A stretch of 64,000 nucleotides of DNA from Kovacikia minuta CCNUW1 (GCF_020091585.1 NZ_CP083582.1:3410001-3474000); one strand, 5' to 3'; positions 46,834-56,139 are shown, counted from the stretch's first letter. Notes: generated from the letters alone by a model not told the origin. Made by a program: numbers and translations.

Positions 46834-47075
46834 AGCCAGCCTTTTTCCCGCAGATGCTTGATGTCCTCCTGAAATTCCTCAACGTCGTAGTGGATGCAGA
46901 TATTTCGATCGGCAAACAACTTCTGCAACTTGAGCTGAGTCATACCTAGTAATTCACTCGCTTTGCCAAGACTGATTTTGTCTTGCTGGTACAGCAAAAT
47001 GATGATTTCCAGCAGGAGGTCGTCTTCAGATAAACCACTCGCTCTAACAACAGCATCAGGGATAACAAGACTCAT
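46830..47075 (-). CDS. UPF0175 family antitoxin
   Basis: 81 residues. LLLEIIILLYQQDKISLGKA and SELLGMTQLKLQKLFADRNI match the UPF0175 helix-turn-helix pattern. This family is the usual partner of DUF3368 PIN proteins in cyanobacteria. It is upstream of the toxin with a 4-base overlap, so translation is coupled and the antitoxin is made first. It likely represses its own promoter; the operator may lie in the 90 bases before the IS66-type element. Confidence 0.87.
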   Translation of the reverse strand: MSLVIPDAVVRASGLSEDDLLLEIIILLYQQDKISLGKASELLGMTQLKLQKLFADRNICIHYDVEEFQEDIKHLREKGWL

Positions 47076-47165
47076 AGCAGGTTCTTTGGCAGGTTTCTGC
47101 CATTTTAACGTTTGGACGATCGCCCCCTTTAAGAGTTTCCAAAGGCAATCGCCCCTCCCTTTGAG

Positions 47166-47395
47166 GGTAACCGTTCAGGGGGTCTGTAAAAGATCAACAA
47201 AACTCCATAACTCTTCCCAGACAGCACTTTCAAAACTTGACATTTATGAGTTCATGTTAGGAGAAAGTGGCTTTAAGCAGATTTGGTTGATAGTTTTGCG
47301 CCTAAATTACTTTTCGATCGCTACTGCTGGTGTTATTCCTGAAGCAGGCGCTACGCCTAGAGCCATAAAAATCTGATACCCCCTGAACGGTTACC
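47166..47395. mobile_element. IS66-type miniature element with 8 bp target duplication
   Basis: GTAACCGTTCAGGGGGT (47167-47183) and ACCCCCTGAACGGTTAC (47378-47394) are perfect inverted repeats. CTTTGAGG flanks the element on both sides (47159-47166 and 47395-47402). Ends beginning GTAA and 8 bp duplications are the hallmarks of IS66. With about 228 bases and no transposase, this is a non-autonomous derivative. Confidence 0.82.
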
Positions 47396-47420
47396 TTTGA
47401 GGTGATCGCCCAACACTCGA

Positions 47421-47507
47421 CCCAGAAGTCGGGGTTCTTGGTTGAAAACCGTAACCAGTCCGATATGATCGCTCAGAACTCCGACTTCTCTGAGGTGCGA
47501 TCGCGCC
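47421..47507. repeat. Island repeat element, copy B
   Basis: Arms CAGAAGTCGGGGTTCT and CAGAACTCCGACTTCT, then TGAGGTGCGATCGC; the distal tail is shortened. It lies between PIN module 1 and the hypothetical pair. Confidence 0.85.
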
Positions 47508-47571
47508 AAAATCCTTTCCTACACTCCATACCCCGACCCTGTGTCTGTTCTAATTCATCCTAATGCAATCT

Positions 47572-47838
47572 TTAGGCAACTTCTTCTGCCAAAAGTCGCC
47601 CGTCAACCCGTTCGTATTCGTCTTCCAGTAACCAGAGTTGAGCATCTTCGTAGGTTGAACTGGAGAAAACAAGTTTGTAGCTAGAAGTTGGATTGTAGAT
47701 ATCACATGCACCCTGGTGGTCACATACAAGCATCAAAACTTTAGGTGGGAACACCACTGGATCTACCCATAGTTCCACAAACTGCCAGCTATTCGCTTTG
47801 TCTGCGAGGACCTGTGCGGGGGATAACATGATACTCAC
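47572..47838 (-). CDS. Hypothetical protein, second gene of an unrecognised pair
   Basis: 88 residues; ATG 47838 and 47829 are both possible starts. Composition is that of a small globular beta-rich protein (WQFVELWVDPVVFPPKVLML, CDIYNPTSSYKLVFSSSTYE, EDAQLWLLEDEYERVDGRLL). It overlaps the 3' end of the upstream gene by 50 bases, so the two are translationally coupled. The size and position match the antitoxin- or immunity-type member of a two-gene module, but here it is second in order. I do not recognise a family. Confidence 0.65.
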   Translation of the reverse strand: MSIMLSPAQVLADKANSWQFVELWVDPVVFPPKVLMLVCDHQGACDIYNPTSSYKLVFSSSTYEDAQLWLLEDEYERVDGRLLAEEVA

Positions 47839-48148
47839 CTGTTGCTTTAACTATCTTGATCTCACCGTAGTAGAGTGGTTTGCGGCTACCATCTGCTTTA
47901 ATGATGTAGCCGATCGGACTAGGGAAGTAGAGTCCGTAGCGATCGTAATCATCGTCTTCATCAACTTCCGTTCTTTCACCGCTTTGAAGAAGGGCTTGCG
48001 TGACAGCGTCCATTGTAGCTTTGTCATTGAATACATGGGCTTTTCCCTCTTTGCGGAGCAAGCGTTGGACTTGTGGAGTATCAGGAAGATGTCTGTCGGT
48101 TAAGCTCTGTCTGGGGTCAGGGATAAGCTCACGATCGATTCCACTCAT
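47789..48148 (-). CDS. Hypothetical protein, first gene of an unrecognised pair
   Basis: 119 residues. KAHVFNDKATMDAVTQALLQ, then SGERTEVDEDDDYDRYGLYF, PSPIGYIIKADGSRKPLYYG and EYHVIPRTGPRR. The segment from AHVFND to HVIPRTGP has the look of a C-terminal toxin or nuclease-like domain seen at the ends of large cyanobacterial proteins. That is recall, not proof. There is no signal or membrane segment. With the overlapping small partner and its position between two repeats, in line with three PIN modules, it may be a new toxin/immunity pair. Confidence 0.65.
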   Translation of the reverse strand: MSGIDRELIPDPRQSLTDRHLPDTPQVQRLLRKEGKAHVFNDKATMDAVTQALLQSGERTEVDEDDDYDRYGLYFPSPIGYIIKADGSRKPLYYGEIKIVKATGEYHVIPRTGPRRQSE

Positions 48149-48251
48149 GCTTACTTCGTCGCTACATCGCTGTGCCTGCTTGATATTATTGTGCTCAACT
48201 CTATCACCAAAAGAGATCGCCCCTCCCCCCCCGCGATCGCCCCCCAGCTAC

Positions 48252-48360
48252 CCCAGAAGTCGAGGTTCTCGATTGAGAACTGCAACCAGCCTGACCCGAT
48301 CGCTCAGAACCCCGACTTCTTTGAGAAGGCGATCGCCCTTGGAATTGACTGCGATCGCCT
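48252..48360. repeat. Island repeat element, copy C
   Basis: Arms CAGAAGTCGAGGTTCT and CAGAACCCCGACTTCT, then AAGGCGATCGCCC and the GACTGCGATCGCC tail. It separates the hypothetical pair from PIN module 3. Confidence 0.85.
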
Positions 48361-48386
48361 TTTTTCCATGATCGCGATCGGCCATT

Positions 48387-48806
48387 TCATTCCATAATCA
48401 ATAGGTTTTCAAAGGGATTACTATTGTTCCATCGACAGATATTGAAGTCTCGTTGGTCAACGGTCAGAATACGGCCATGCCCAAGATGCTCGGCTAACAC
48501 GATGAGAGAAGCATCAGCCATATCCATCGGCAAATCAGCATAGCGTTCCATCAAACCAACCATCCGCTCGATAGCAGGCAGTTCTAAATGAAAAACTTCA
48601 ATGCCTCCAGCAGCAATATCTCGCAAAAAATCACATTGAGCATCATTACCCACTCTTGCCAGAAGCAAATAACACGTTTCTGTGATGACGGGATAAGTTG
48701 TAATCAGGGGTTCGTTGAATGTATTTAAGACTGCAATTGCTGCCGGATGAATTTGGTCGGTCTGGTTGCCCAGCGCAATGAAAAATCCAGTATCAGCGAT
48801 GATCAT
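48387..48806 (-). CDS. PIN-domain toxin (VapC-like)
   Basis: 139 residues from ATG 48806 (MIIADTGFFIALGNQTDQIH), the standard PIN opening; longer frames to 48878 have no support. Acidic residues fall in ADTGFF, ITETCYLL, DLPMDMADASLIVLAE and ILTVDQRDF, the four positions of a PIN RNase site. It would cleave RNA when released by the antitoxin. It overlaps the antitoxin gene by 14 bases. It lies between repeats C and D. Confidence 0.88.
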   Translation of the reverse strand: MIIADTGFFIALGNQTDQIHPAAIAVLNTFNEPLITTYPVITETCYLLLARVGNDAQCDFLRDIAAGGIEVFHLELPAIERMVGLMERYADLPMDMADASLIVLAEHLGHGRILTVDQRDFNICRWNNSNPFENLLIME

Positions 48807-49050
48807 GTTGCTGCATGAGGTCTTGAAGGATTGCCTTGGAATTAGTGGCAAAGTCTGGTGCGGCTTTAAAGCGACCAATGAAGTGACCTTGTTTCAGCTT
48901 TGCCAGGGGATCATCGGCTGATTGTTGTAATTTCTGATAGTACAGATCAATCGCCTGTTCTAATACATCGGCCAGACTTAGATTGGTCTGCTGTTGAATA
49001 TAGGCAAGTTTGCCAGCGTGGGTTTCATCTAACTGTGTGGTAATTTCCAT
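48793..49050 (-). CDS. Antitoxin of a PIN module (ribbon-helix-helix-like)
   Basis: 85 residues. EITTQLDETHAGKLAYIQQQ and TNLSLADVLEQAIDLYYQKL have the strand-helix-helix pattern of a CopG/RHH DNA-binding domain. The tail (KLKQGHFIGRFKAAPDFATN) would bind the toxin. Upstream of and overlapping the PIN gene by 14 bases, as in vapBC-type operons. A HIP1-rich gap follows, with repeat D. Confidence 0.78.
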   Translation of the reverse strand: MEITTQLDETHAGKLAYIQQQTNLSLADVLEQAIDLYYQKLQQSADDPLAKLKQGHFIGRFKAAPDFATNSKAILQDLMQQHDHR

Positions 49051-49505
49051 TTCGGCATTTGGGGTTGAAGAGCTTGCTTGCTAATCTAGCATTTCGCTTA
49101 TCCTGAGATCGCTCATCCCTCTATCGTTTTAGAGCCATTCCTCCCATTGACTGCGATCGCCCCTCTTTTCCTCACAGAGCCATGATTGAGATCGCAATTC
49201 TCCCTGAAAGGCTGAGATCGCCCCTCCCTTTGCTGCGTTCTCCCCTTGATTGAACCCAGAAGTCGGGGTTCTTGGTTGAAAACCGCAACCAGTCCGACCC
49301 GTTCGCTCAGAACTCCGACTTCTTTGGAGGGGCGATCGCCCCTTGAAATCGACTGCGATCATACGATGAAAGTAGGGGCGATCGCCCCTCAGCCTCCAAA
49401 GTTCTCAAACAAAAAAGTGATCGCACCCTGTCTACATCGCGATCACGGTTAGGTGTCCAACTGCTAAACTGAACTTGCAAATCAGCAAAGTGGAGGAGAA
49501 GAATT
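49051..49505. other. Gap between divergent modules 3 and 4, with HIP1 clusters and repeat D
   Basis: Besides repeat D (49255-49360) it contains several GATCGCCCCTC units (about 49150-49230, 49375-49390) that look like decayed partial copies of the island element. Promoters of both divergent modules must lie here. No gene is seen. Confidence 0.6.
49255..49360. repeat. Island repeat element, copy D
   Basis: Arms CAGAAGTCGGGGTTCT and CAGAACTCCGACTTCT, then GGAGGGGCGATCGCCCCT and GACTGCGATC. Closest to the consensus, with little decay. Confidence 0.85.
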
Positions 49506-49733
49506 GTGATTACCATCGAGGAGATCGCCACTGTTACCTCGGACGGTAAAGTAACAGTTCAGTTACCATCCACCGTTCCACCTGGAGAACACAAATTGGT
49601 GCTGGTAATTGATGAGCAGCCAATTATAAAGGAGAAAAGTCCTCCCCTAGATTTGCCAGTGATCAGTGTAGGTACTTGGCCTGCTAATCTCTCTCTCAGC
49701 CGTGAGGATATGTATGGTGACGACGGGCGGTAA
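49506..49733 (+). CDS. Antitoxin of a PIN module
   Basis: 75 residues from GTG 49506, with GGAGGAG ten bases upstream. ATVTSDGKVTVQLPSTVPPG and EHKLVLVIDEQPI form a beta-rich N-terminus common in cyanobacterial small antitoxins. The C-terminus (LPVISVGTWPANLSLSREDM) would contact the toxin. It overlaps the PIN gene by 20 bases. It is on the plus strand, unlike the three other modules. Confidence 0.75.
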   Translation: MITIEEIATVTSDGKVTVQLPSTVPPGEHKLVLVIDEQPIIKEKSPPLDLPVISVGTWPANLSLSREDMYGDDGR

Positions 49734-50175
49734 TATTGTTTTCCTTGATACTAATATTCTGGTGTATGCCAGTATTCCTGAATCACCCTTACACGATATC
49801 GCAGTCAATTCGATTCAAACTCTGGAGCAAGATGGGCAGGAGCTTTGGATCAGCCGACAGATTCTCCGAGAATTTCTGGCAACTCTAACGCGTCCCCAGG
49901 TTTTCACTGAACCTGTACCAGCAAGATTAGTTGTCGAAGCTACTCGTCAGTTCGAGACTCGCTTTCAGATTGCTGAAGATAATCAGCGGGTTACGGCTCG
50001 GCTATTGGCATTAATGGAACAGGTGGCGATCGGTGGTAGGCAAGTGCATGATGCCAATATTGTCGCCACTATGCAGGCTTATGGAATTAACCAGTTGCTA
50101 ACGCATAATGTAACTGACTTTGAACGCTTCGCTGCACTCATCAACGTGTTGCCGCTGGTAGAGAACGAGGAGTAG
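49714..50175 (+). CDS. PIN-domain toxin
   Basis: 153 residues from ATG 49714 (MVTTGGNIVFLDTNILVYAS); an earlier GTG at 49702 overlaps further into the antitoxin. FLDTNILVY, ISRQILREFLATLT, VHDANIVATM and THNVTDFERF give the PIN acidic set. The predicted activity is metal-dependent RNA cleavage. It is followed by island repeat E, 40 bases after the stop. Confidence 0.88.
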   Translation: MVTTGGNIVFLDTNILVYASIPESPLHDIAVNSIQTLEQDGQELWISRQILREFLATLTRPQVFTEPVPARLVVEATRQFETRFQIAEDNQRVTARLLALMEQVAIGGRQVHDANIVATMQAYGINQLLTHNVTDFERFAALINVLPLVENEE

Positions 50176-50215
50176 AACGCGATCACCCCTTCCCTTGCTG
50201 AGATCGCCCCACTAT

Positions 50216-50319
50216 CCCAGAAGTCGGGGTTCTTGATTGAGAACTGCAATCAGCCTGACACGATCGCTCAGAACCCCGACTTCTCTGTGGTGCGATCGCC
50301 CCTTGAAATTGACTGCGAC
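50216..50319. repeat. Island repeat element, copy E
   Basis: Arms CAGAAGTCGGGGTTCT and CAGAACCCCGACTTCT, then GTGGTGCGATCGCCCCT and TTGACTGCGACC. Last copy; it ends the module array before the WD40 gene. Confidence 0.85.
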
Positions 50320-50324
50320 CCCAA

Positions 50325-50354
50325 CTCCCCGACTTTTTCGGAGAAGTCGGGGAG
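50325..50354 (-). terminator. Stem-loop after the WD40 gene end
   Basis: CTCCCCGACTT and AAGTCGGGGAG form an 11 bp inverted repeat with an 8-base loop. It lies 13 bases beyond the WD40 stop at 50367, in position to end the minus-strand operon. The arm sequence equals part of the island repeat arms. Confidence 0.5.
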
Positions 50355-50366
50355 CTACACCCCCCC

Positions 50367-51074
50367 CTATCTAATCCCGCACATCTGGCGATCGCTCTCA
50401 CTGGCATTGGGATTGGTTTGAAGATAGTCCCGCACCCAATCACAACCCAGTTGCATCAGGTTATCCAGATCCCAATTCCATAGAGTAATAAAGCCAAGTT
50501 CGTCACCTGCGGCGATCGTGTTTCCGTCAGGACTGAAACTGACACTACAGACATCATAGCGATTGCGAAAAGTATGGATCAATTGACCATCCAAACGCCA
50601 GAGCTTGACGGTCTCATCATCGCTGGCTGACGCAATTATCTTGCCGTCAGGACTAAAGGCAACGCTTTTAACCTCGCCCTGATGCCCTTGAAAGGTGCGC
50701 AGAAGTTCCCCATCTAAATCCCACAGCTTAACAGAGCGATCTACGCCTCCTGATGCAATTAGTTGACTATCAGGACTGAAACTAAGACTCTTGATATCAT
50801 TTGAGAAATTAAAAGGCGAGCCAATTGAAATGACTGAGCGAACATCATCAGATTCAATGAAGATATTATTCAAGTTCCTGGTTTCAACGTTGCCTCTTGT
50901 ATCACCAAATGCAATGAATTGACCATTAGGACTAAAACTAATAGCTAGAACTTCATATTTATTTCGGAAGTTATGTAAGAGTTGCCCATTCAAACTCCAC
51001 AGTTTAATCGCGCCGTCCCTACTACCAGCAGCAACCATTGTGCCATCCGGGCTAAAACAGGCACTCTCAATCCA
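50367..51074 (-). pseudogene. 3' fragment of the STAND-WD40 gene cut off by the insertion sequence
   Basis: This fragment encodes about five WD40 blades ([60 protein letters not shown]) and a C-terminal tail (LIQLGCDWVRDYLQTNP-like end). It has no start of its own. Joined to the gene at 52448-56092 after removing the IS and one 7 bp duplication, the frame reads [20 protein letters not shown] without interruption. It is therefore the end of a protein of about 1,446 residues. The tail DWVRDYLQTNPNASESDR is the usual end of such cyanobacterial WD40-STAND proteins. Confidence 0.88.
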
Positions 51075-52452
51075 GTTAGTGTCACGAATTTTTCGCCATT
51101 AGACAGAGAAAAAAGATTCAGTGACAGTAGAGGAACTCCATCGAGAGGGGAGCTTCCCATGACCATAGCCCAACGAGAACAACAAATCCATCGAGTCAAA
51201 GCCGTCAGTTTTCAACCTGAACTGGATGAGGCGTTAGAACAGGCCCTCAGAGAGGCCGTCATCAGTGCCGTCAAAATCACCTTGGAGAGCGCACTGAAAG
51301 AGGAACTCAAGGCAGAACTAGCCAAAATGGGAGACGATCGACCTCGACGTTCCGGGTATTTTCAACGGAGACTCGATACCCAGTATGGCCAGGTGAAGGA
51401 TTTGCGAGTTCCGAAATTACGAGAACGCAACCCAGAACGAGAGTGGCAGATTCTCCAACGTTACCAACGGGGCTTAGGCAACCTGCTCAACTGGTTGTGT
51501 TGTTTGTATGTGATGGGACTGTCGTTGAGAGATTTGCAAGAGGCGCTATATTTTCTCATAGGACATGTGCTTTCCCGCAGTGCTGTGAACCAAGTCACCC
51601 TCCAGATTCAGCAACACTTAGACACTCGTCGCTTAGCCCCGATTGGCAAAACCCCTGCGATATTAATCGTCGATGGGGTGTGGGTAGAGATTCAATATAC
51701 CCGAGAAGCGTTTAAGCTAGACCGGGCAGGACATCTGCGACAAAGTCGGCAGGCCGAAGAACGGGTAATTTTGGCAGTTCTAGCCGTCTGGGAGGATGGG
51801 TCTTATGAAATCCTGCATTATGAGATTGCCTCCGACGAAGGAGAAGCAGAGTGGGAGGCCTTGTTTGAGCATTTAATCGCCCGAGGACTGCAAGCCGATG
51901 CGGTGAAATTAGTGGTCAGTGATGGCAGTTTGGGATTGCCCAAGGCGTTGAAAAAGACCTTGCCCCAGGCCCAACAGCAACGCTGTATCACGCACAAAAT
52001 CCGAGGGATTGAGCGCTATTTGAGTTATGAGGATTTGCCGAAAACCGATGAGCAGGAACAACCCCTGAAGCGGGAAGATGCCAAACGGCAGCGTCGATTT
52101 GAAATTGCCTCTGAGGCTTATCAAATCTACAATGCAGAGACTTTGGAGCAGGCAAGGCAACGGTTAGAGCAATTCATCACCAAATGGGAAACACAAGAAC
52201 CCAAAGCCATCCAAGTCTTTCAACGCGATCTAGAGTTGACCCTGACTTTCTATCAATTTGCACCAAACCTGCATCGGCATATTCGCACCACTAATCATTT
52301 GGAGCGGCTATTTCGAGAATTTCGCACCAAGTCAGATGAAATTGGGGCATTCCCGCATGAAACGAGTTGCCTCACTGTCTTTTTCCTCGTGATTGAGCGT
52401 GATCATGCCAAACATGACCGTAAAACCGTGGCGAAAAATTCGTGACACTAAC
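51075..52452 (+). mobile_element. IS256-type insertion sequence
   Basis: 1,378 bases. The ends, GTTAGTGTCACGAATTTTTC at 51075 and its inverse at 52433-52452, are inverted repeats of about 24 bases. CAATCCA flanks both sides (51068-51074, 52453-52459). It contains one transposase gene. The perfect ends, intact duplication and whole transposase point to recent insertion. Confidence 0.92.
51159..52445 (+). CDS. IS256-family (mutator-type) transposase
   Basis: 428 residues from ATG 51159. N-terminal helical DNA-binding part (ALREAVISAVKITLESALKE), a basic zone (DDRPRRSGYFQRRLDTQYGQ) and the DDE catalytic domain: first Asp in ILIVDGVWVEI, second in KLVVSDGSLGLPKAL, Glu in TNHLERLFREFRTKSDEIGA. 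The Cys-His context QQRCITHKIRGI between the second Asp and the Glu is typical of mutator-type transposases. The stop codon lies inside the right inverted repeat. Intact and probably active. Confidence 0.92.
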   Translation: MTIAQREQQIHRVKAVSFQPELDEALEQALREAVISAVKITLESALKEELKAELAKMGDDRPRRSGYFQRRLDTQYGQVKDLRVPKLRERNPEREWQILQRYQRGLGNLLNWLCCLYVMGLSLRDLQEALYFLIGHVLSRSAVNQVTLQIQQHLDTRRLAPIGKTPAILIVDGVWVEIQYTREAFKLDRAGHLRQSRQAEERVILAVLAVWEDGSYEILHYEIASDEGEAEWEALFEHLIARGLQADAVKLVVSDGSLGLPKALKKTLPQAQQQRCITHKIRGIERYLSYEDLPKTDEQEQPLKREDAKRQRRFEIASEAYQIYNAETLEQARQRLEQFITKWETQEPKAIQVFQRDLELTLTFYQFAPNLHRHIRTTNHLERLFREFRTKSDEIGAFPHETSCLTVFFLVIERDHAKHDRKTVAKNS

Positions 52453-55400
52453 CAATCCACATTGAGAGATCTGAATAAAAAGTTTGTAGACATTCTCCAT
52501 CTAAATTCCACAGTTTGGTAGTACCAATTGCATCACACTCACGCCCACCGGATACAATTAACTGACCATCGGGACTGAAACAAACACTATTGACACTGTG
52601 ATGATGTCCTGAAAAGCTTTTTAAGCATCGACCATCCGAACTCCAAATCTCGATCACACCCTGTCCGTGACCTGAGACAAACATCTGCCCATCAGGGCTG
52701 AAGCTAATGCTATTAACTGATTGGGGCGGTCGAATATCTCTGGACTTATTGCTGTCCAGGCTATGGAGCAGAACGGTGTCATAGGCTCCTCCTACAGCGA
52801 TTGTTTTGTTATCTGGACTAAAGTTGATACTGAGTGGTGCATCTACAAGCGAATCATCGACATAGATAGATGAACAGTTTGTCAGAAGTTGCCCATCCAA
52901 ACTCCAAACTTGAAAATTATTAAACCCTGTCGTAGCTATCATCGTACTATCAGGGCTGAAATCGATACTGCTGACTGAAGTAGTGCATTGAAAGGTTTGT
53001 AATTCACGTCCATTTAAAGCCCATAGCTTGACAGTTCTATCCCAACTGCCTGAAGCAATAAATTTACCGCAGGGGCTAAAACTGACACTCATGACTGAGT
53101 CTCGATGCCCCTGAAAGGTCTTTAAATCTCGTCCATTGATTCCCCACAATTTAATAACGCCATCCGAATAGCCTGAAACAATCATCATACTCTCAGGACT
53201 AAAACAGGCACTCATGGGTACACCTTGATGTCCCTGAAGTTGACATCTTCGGAAGGTCTTAAATTCTCTTCCGTTCAAGTTCCAAAGTTTGAGAATTCTA
53301 TCAGCACCACCCGATATAATCATTCGTCCATCGGGGCTGAAACCAACACAGGTAGTTTTTGTTTTATGTCCTGGGAACGTTTGTAATTCTTTGCCGCCCA
53401 AATCCCATAGTTTAATCGTATTGTCTTCATGAATGGAAGCAATCATCTGGCTGTCAGGACTTAAACTCATGCTATTGAGTTCGCCCGAACAACCTGGAAT
53501 AATCGTGTTGAATGCGTGTTCTTCCAACTTCCATATGTAGATTTTGTTATTACCATTGTTACTCCTGACAGCAGCAGCAAGTAATTTCCCATCTGAGCTG
53601 AAGCGGGCATAGGTACTTCCGCCTTGATACCCCTGCAATCTATTTGACTTTCGCGAATTTAAGTTCAAGAGTTTGATAGTGCCGTCATTGCTCGTCGAGG
53701 CAATTATTGCCTCATTGGGACTAAAGCAAACATCTCTAGCACCGCCGTGATATTCTGGAAATACTCGTAGCAGTTGTCCTTCTAAATCCCACAATTTGAC
53801 AGTGCCATCATTACTGGCTGAGGCAATAATCTCACCATCGGGACTGAACCTGATACTATTAATCCAACTCTGATGCGCTTGAAAGGCTTGAACTTCTTCA
53901 TCTGCATGGCACACTCTAATGACACCTCTAGAGGAACCAGCCGCGATGATTGGCATGGTCGGATTGAAAGCTACACTGAAGAAGTAGAATTTGTCCCCTT
54001 GAAAGGTGCGTAATTCTTGACCATCCAGACTCCACAACTTAAGTTCATCATCAGAACTGCCCCAAATCAGCATTTGACCATTTGGGCTGAAACTAATGCC
54101 ACTGTAGTGGATATCATAAGAGTGTCCTTGAAACGTATGTAACTCTTTCCCATCAGGACTCCAAAGTTTAACAGTTCTATCACAGACTGATGCAATCGCC
54201 TTGCCATCAGGACTAAAACAGGCACTGGTTGCATAAGAACCTGCACTTTCATCTTGATGTGCTTGAAAGATTTTTAACTTTCTCCCATCCAGACTCCAAA
54301 GCGTAAAAATACTATGGTTGCCACCTACTAAAATCGCCTCACCATTAGGGTCAAAGCAAATGCTGCCACCTGGGCTTTGCTCATCCAAGTAAGTCTGCAA
54401 AAGTTGTCCATTCAAACTCCACAACTTGACAGTGCCACTTACATTACCCGCAATCATACTGCCATCAGGACTGAAACAGATATTTGTTACCTCGCTTCCA
54501 TGTCCTTCTAAAGTATTGCGTTCTCTCACGCCGTAAACTGACTGATGCAAAGCAGATGTAACTTCCTCTTTTGTGTAATCGTTTGTTCCAGTCAATGAAC
54601 TAAGTTGTTTAAACTTGTGTCCGACTCTCAAGGCTTCAAGTAGCGCCTCAAATTCCTGATCTGAGTTAAACAATTCTTTTGACCTGGCACTTTGTAATCT
54701 CACCTCTGTTCTTGCAAATGCCAGTTCCGTCTGCTGGAGAGCTATTTCAGCCTGTTGCTGTTCTCGGTTAGCGTGTAATGCTGCTTGTCTTGCTTCCTGC
54801 GCTTCCTGCTTTGCAACTTCTGTTTTCTGCTGTTCTTGCTGTCTCTCAAGTACCTGACTGGCTTTAATAAAACGATGATCCTCCTCTGCCAAGCGTTTGT
54901 CCTCAGACCAAACCAGTATTTCCTCTAACTCCTTCCCCTGAGGAAGGTGAGACTCATCCTGACATCCTGATGCCCGCCACGCACTTAACTTCGTTGCATA
55001 AGGACGCAGGCTTGATAGTTCTTGTGCTACCCAATCCTGGTCGAACACAGCAGCATAAATGGAGTTGTAAACACGCAGGCTTCCCCCTTGCCTCATAACC
55101 AAGCCAGATAAACAGAGCGCAATTTGGTCTTCACTGTCGTCAGCGCCTGTTTCACCTGTCGGCAAGATCTGTTGATAGAGTCCCAAAAATCGTCCAACCC
55201 GTTTCTGGTCATTGAGGATGCGATCGCGCATCGTCCGCAAATGCTCCGGTTCATCCTGTGCTTCCCAATTTTCGATTACCCGCTCTCGCACGACCTGCTC
55301 CACCCAGGCGGCTTCCTCACTGGGGGGCACTGGAGCATTCGTATTTCGCAGTATTTCACAGACCTTTTGGGTCAGAAATGGTTGTCCTCCCGTCCAATCC

Positions 55401-56092
55401 AGCACTGCCTGCAATAGGGCTTGGGGTGTGCCCAGGTTGGTCAACCCTGGTGCTAAGGGTTCTGCTTCGGATGGCTGAAATCCTGTGAGGTCGATCGCCC
55501 GCCCCACGTTGAACGGCGATCGCAGCTTGTCCTGAATCAGATCGGTGGGAGTTGCCACCCCAATCAGGACAAACGACAGGCGACGATATTCTGGCTGATC
55601 GGCACGGCGGTTGTAGCATTCCCGCAGGATCGCAAAGAAATCATCCACACTAAAGCTAAGACTCCGGATACTGTCAATCTCATCAATGAAGATGACGATG
55701 TTTCCGGGGATGGATGGCAGCAGCGTGGTTTCAATGAACCGCCTGAAGCGATCGGCGGGCGACAACAATCGATACTGATCCCACCAGTCATTGATATCGA
55801 ATGTCTCCAATTTCAACCCGTTGGCAATTCGATCAATCACTCCGGCATACCACTGCTCCGGTGTGGCATCCGCCGCACTAATGTCCAGCGCAACACAGGC
55901 AACGCCCTCCGTCTGGAGCCGCTGCATTGTTTGCACCCGCAGGCTGGATTTTCCCATCTGGCGTGAGTTCAGCACATAGCAGTATTCCCCTGCCTTCAGT
56001 TGGGCATAGAGATCATGATCCGCCTGCCGCCACACATAGGTCGGCGCACTGGCAGACAGACTTCCTCCCACTTGATAGAAATACTGACTCAT
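52448..56092 (-). CDS. STAND-type ATPase (AAA_35) with coiled coil and WD40 propellers, 3' end cut off by an IS
   Basis: 1,214 residues as it stands. AAA-like ATPase at ~1-340: P-loop [12 protein letters not shown] (44-50), Walker [29 protein letters not shown], then a winged-helix region. A coiled coil follows at ~400-470 ([20 protein letters not shown]). From ~515 on there are about fifteen WD40 blades with the signature SFSPDGxxIASxSxDxTVKLW, forming two or more propellers. The last residues after SMWIG are lost, because the IS begins there and gives an early stop. The original had about 230 more residues. WD40-STAND proteins sense a ligand with the propeller and oligomerise through the ATPase. 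It is 47 bases downstream of the TIR-STAND gene on the same strand. Confidence 0.92.
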   Translation of the reverse strand: MSQYFYQVGGSLSASAPTYVWRQADHDLYAQLKAGEYCYVLNSRQMGKSSLRVQTMQRLQTEGVACVALDISAADATPEQWYAGVIDRIANGLKLETFDINDWWDQYRLLSPADRFRRFIETTLLPSIPGNIVIFIDEIDSIRSLSFSVDDFFAILRECYNRRADQPEYRRLSFVLIGVATPTDLIQDKLRSPFNVGRAIDLTGFQPSEAEPLAPGLTNLGTPQALLQAVLDWTGGQPFLTQKVCEILRNTNAPVPPSEEAAWVEQVVRERVIENWEAQDEPEHLRTMRDRILNDQKRVGRFLGLYQQILPTGETGADDSEDQIALCLSGLVMRQGGSLRVYNSIYAAVFDQDWVAQELSSLRPYATKLSAWRASGCQDESHLPQGKELEEILVWSEDKRLAEEDHRFIKASQVLERQQEQQKTEVAKQEAQEARQAALHANREQQQAEIALQQTELAFARTEVRLQSARSKELFNSDQEFEALLEALRVGHKFKQLSSLTGTNDYTKEEVTSALHQSVYGVRERNTLEGHGSEVTNICFSPDGSMIAGNVSGTVKLWSLNGQLLQTYLDEQSPGGSICFDPNGEAILVGGNHSIFTLWSLDGRKLKIFQAHQDESAGSYATSACFSPDGKAIASVCDRTVKLWSPDGKELHTFQGHSYDIHYSGISFSPNGQMLIWGSSDDELKLWSLDGQELRTFQGDKFYFFSVAFNPTMPIIAAGSSRGVIRVCHADEEVQAFQAHQSWINSIRFSPDGEIIASASNDGTVKLWDLEGQLLRVFPEYHGGARDVCFSPNEAIIASTSNDGTIKLLNLNSRKSNRLQGYQGGSTYARFSSDGKLLAAAVRSNNGNNKIYIWKLEEHAFNTIIPGCSGELNSMSLSPDSQMIASIHEDNTIKLWDLGGKELQTFPGHKTKTTCVGFSPDGRMIISGGADRILKLWNLNGREFKTFRRCQLQGHQGVPMSACFSPESMMIVSGYSDGVIKLWGINGRDLKTFQGHRDSVMSVSFSPCGKFIASGSWDRTVKLWALNGRELQTFQCTTSVSSIDFSPDSTMIATTGFNNFQVWSLDGQLLTNCSSIYVDDSLVDAPLSINFSPDNKTIAVGGAYDTVLLHSLDSNKSRDIRPPQSVNSISFSPDGQMFVSGHGQGVIEIWSSDGRCLKSFSGHHHSVNSVCFSPDGQLIVSGGRECDAIGTTKLWNLDGECLQTFYSDLSMWIG

Positions 56093-56139
56093 CGCTTACT
56101 CATCCTGTTACCCAATCACTCCATCATTCGCTACACTCC

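Larger units (their letters stand above)
47076..47571. other. Gap between modules 1 and 2
   Basis: Contains the IS66-type miniature element and island repeat B. The rest is short; no gene is seen. Confidence 0.6.

Noticed and set aside
46210-50319. CRISPR array
   Set aside because: The repeats are about 105 bases and about 1 kb apart with genes between them. There are no short regular spacers and no cas genes.
46210-50319. Integron attC sites
   Set aside because: The position fits, but the core sites GTTRRRY/RYYYAAC are not visible, module 4 is reversed, and no integron integrase is in the window. Kept only as an analogy.
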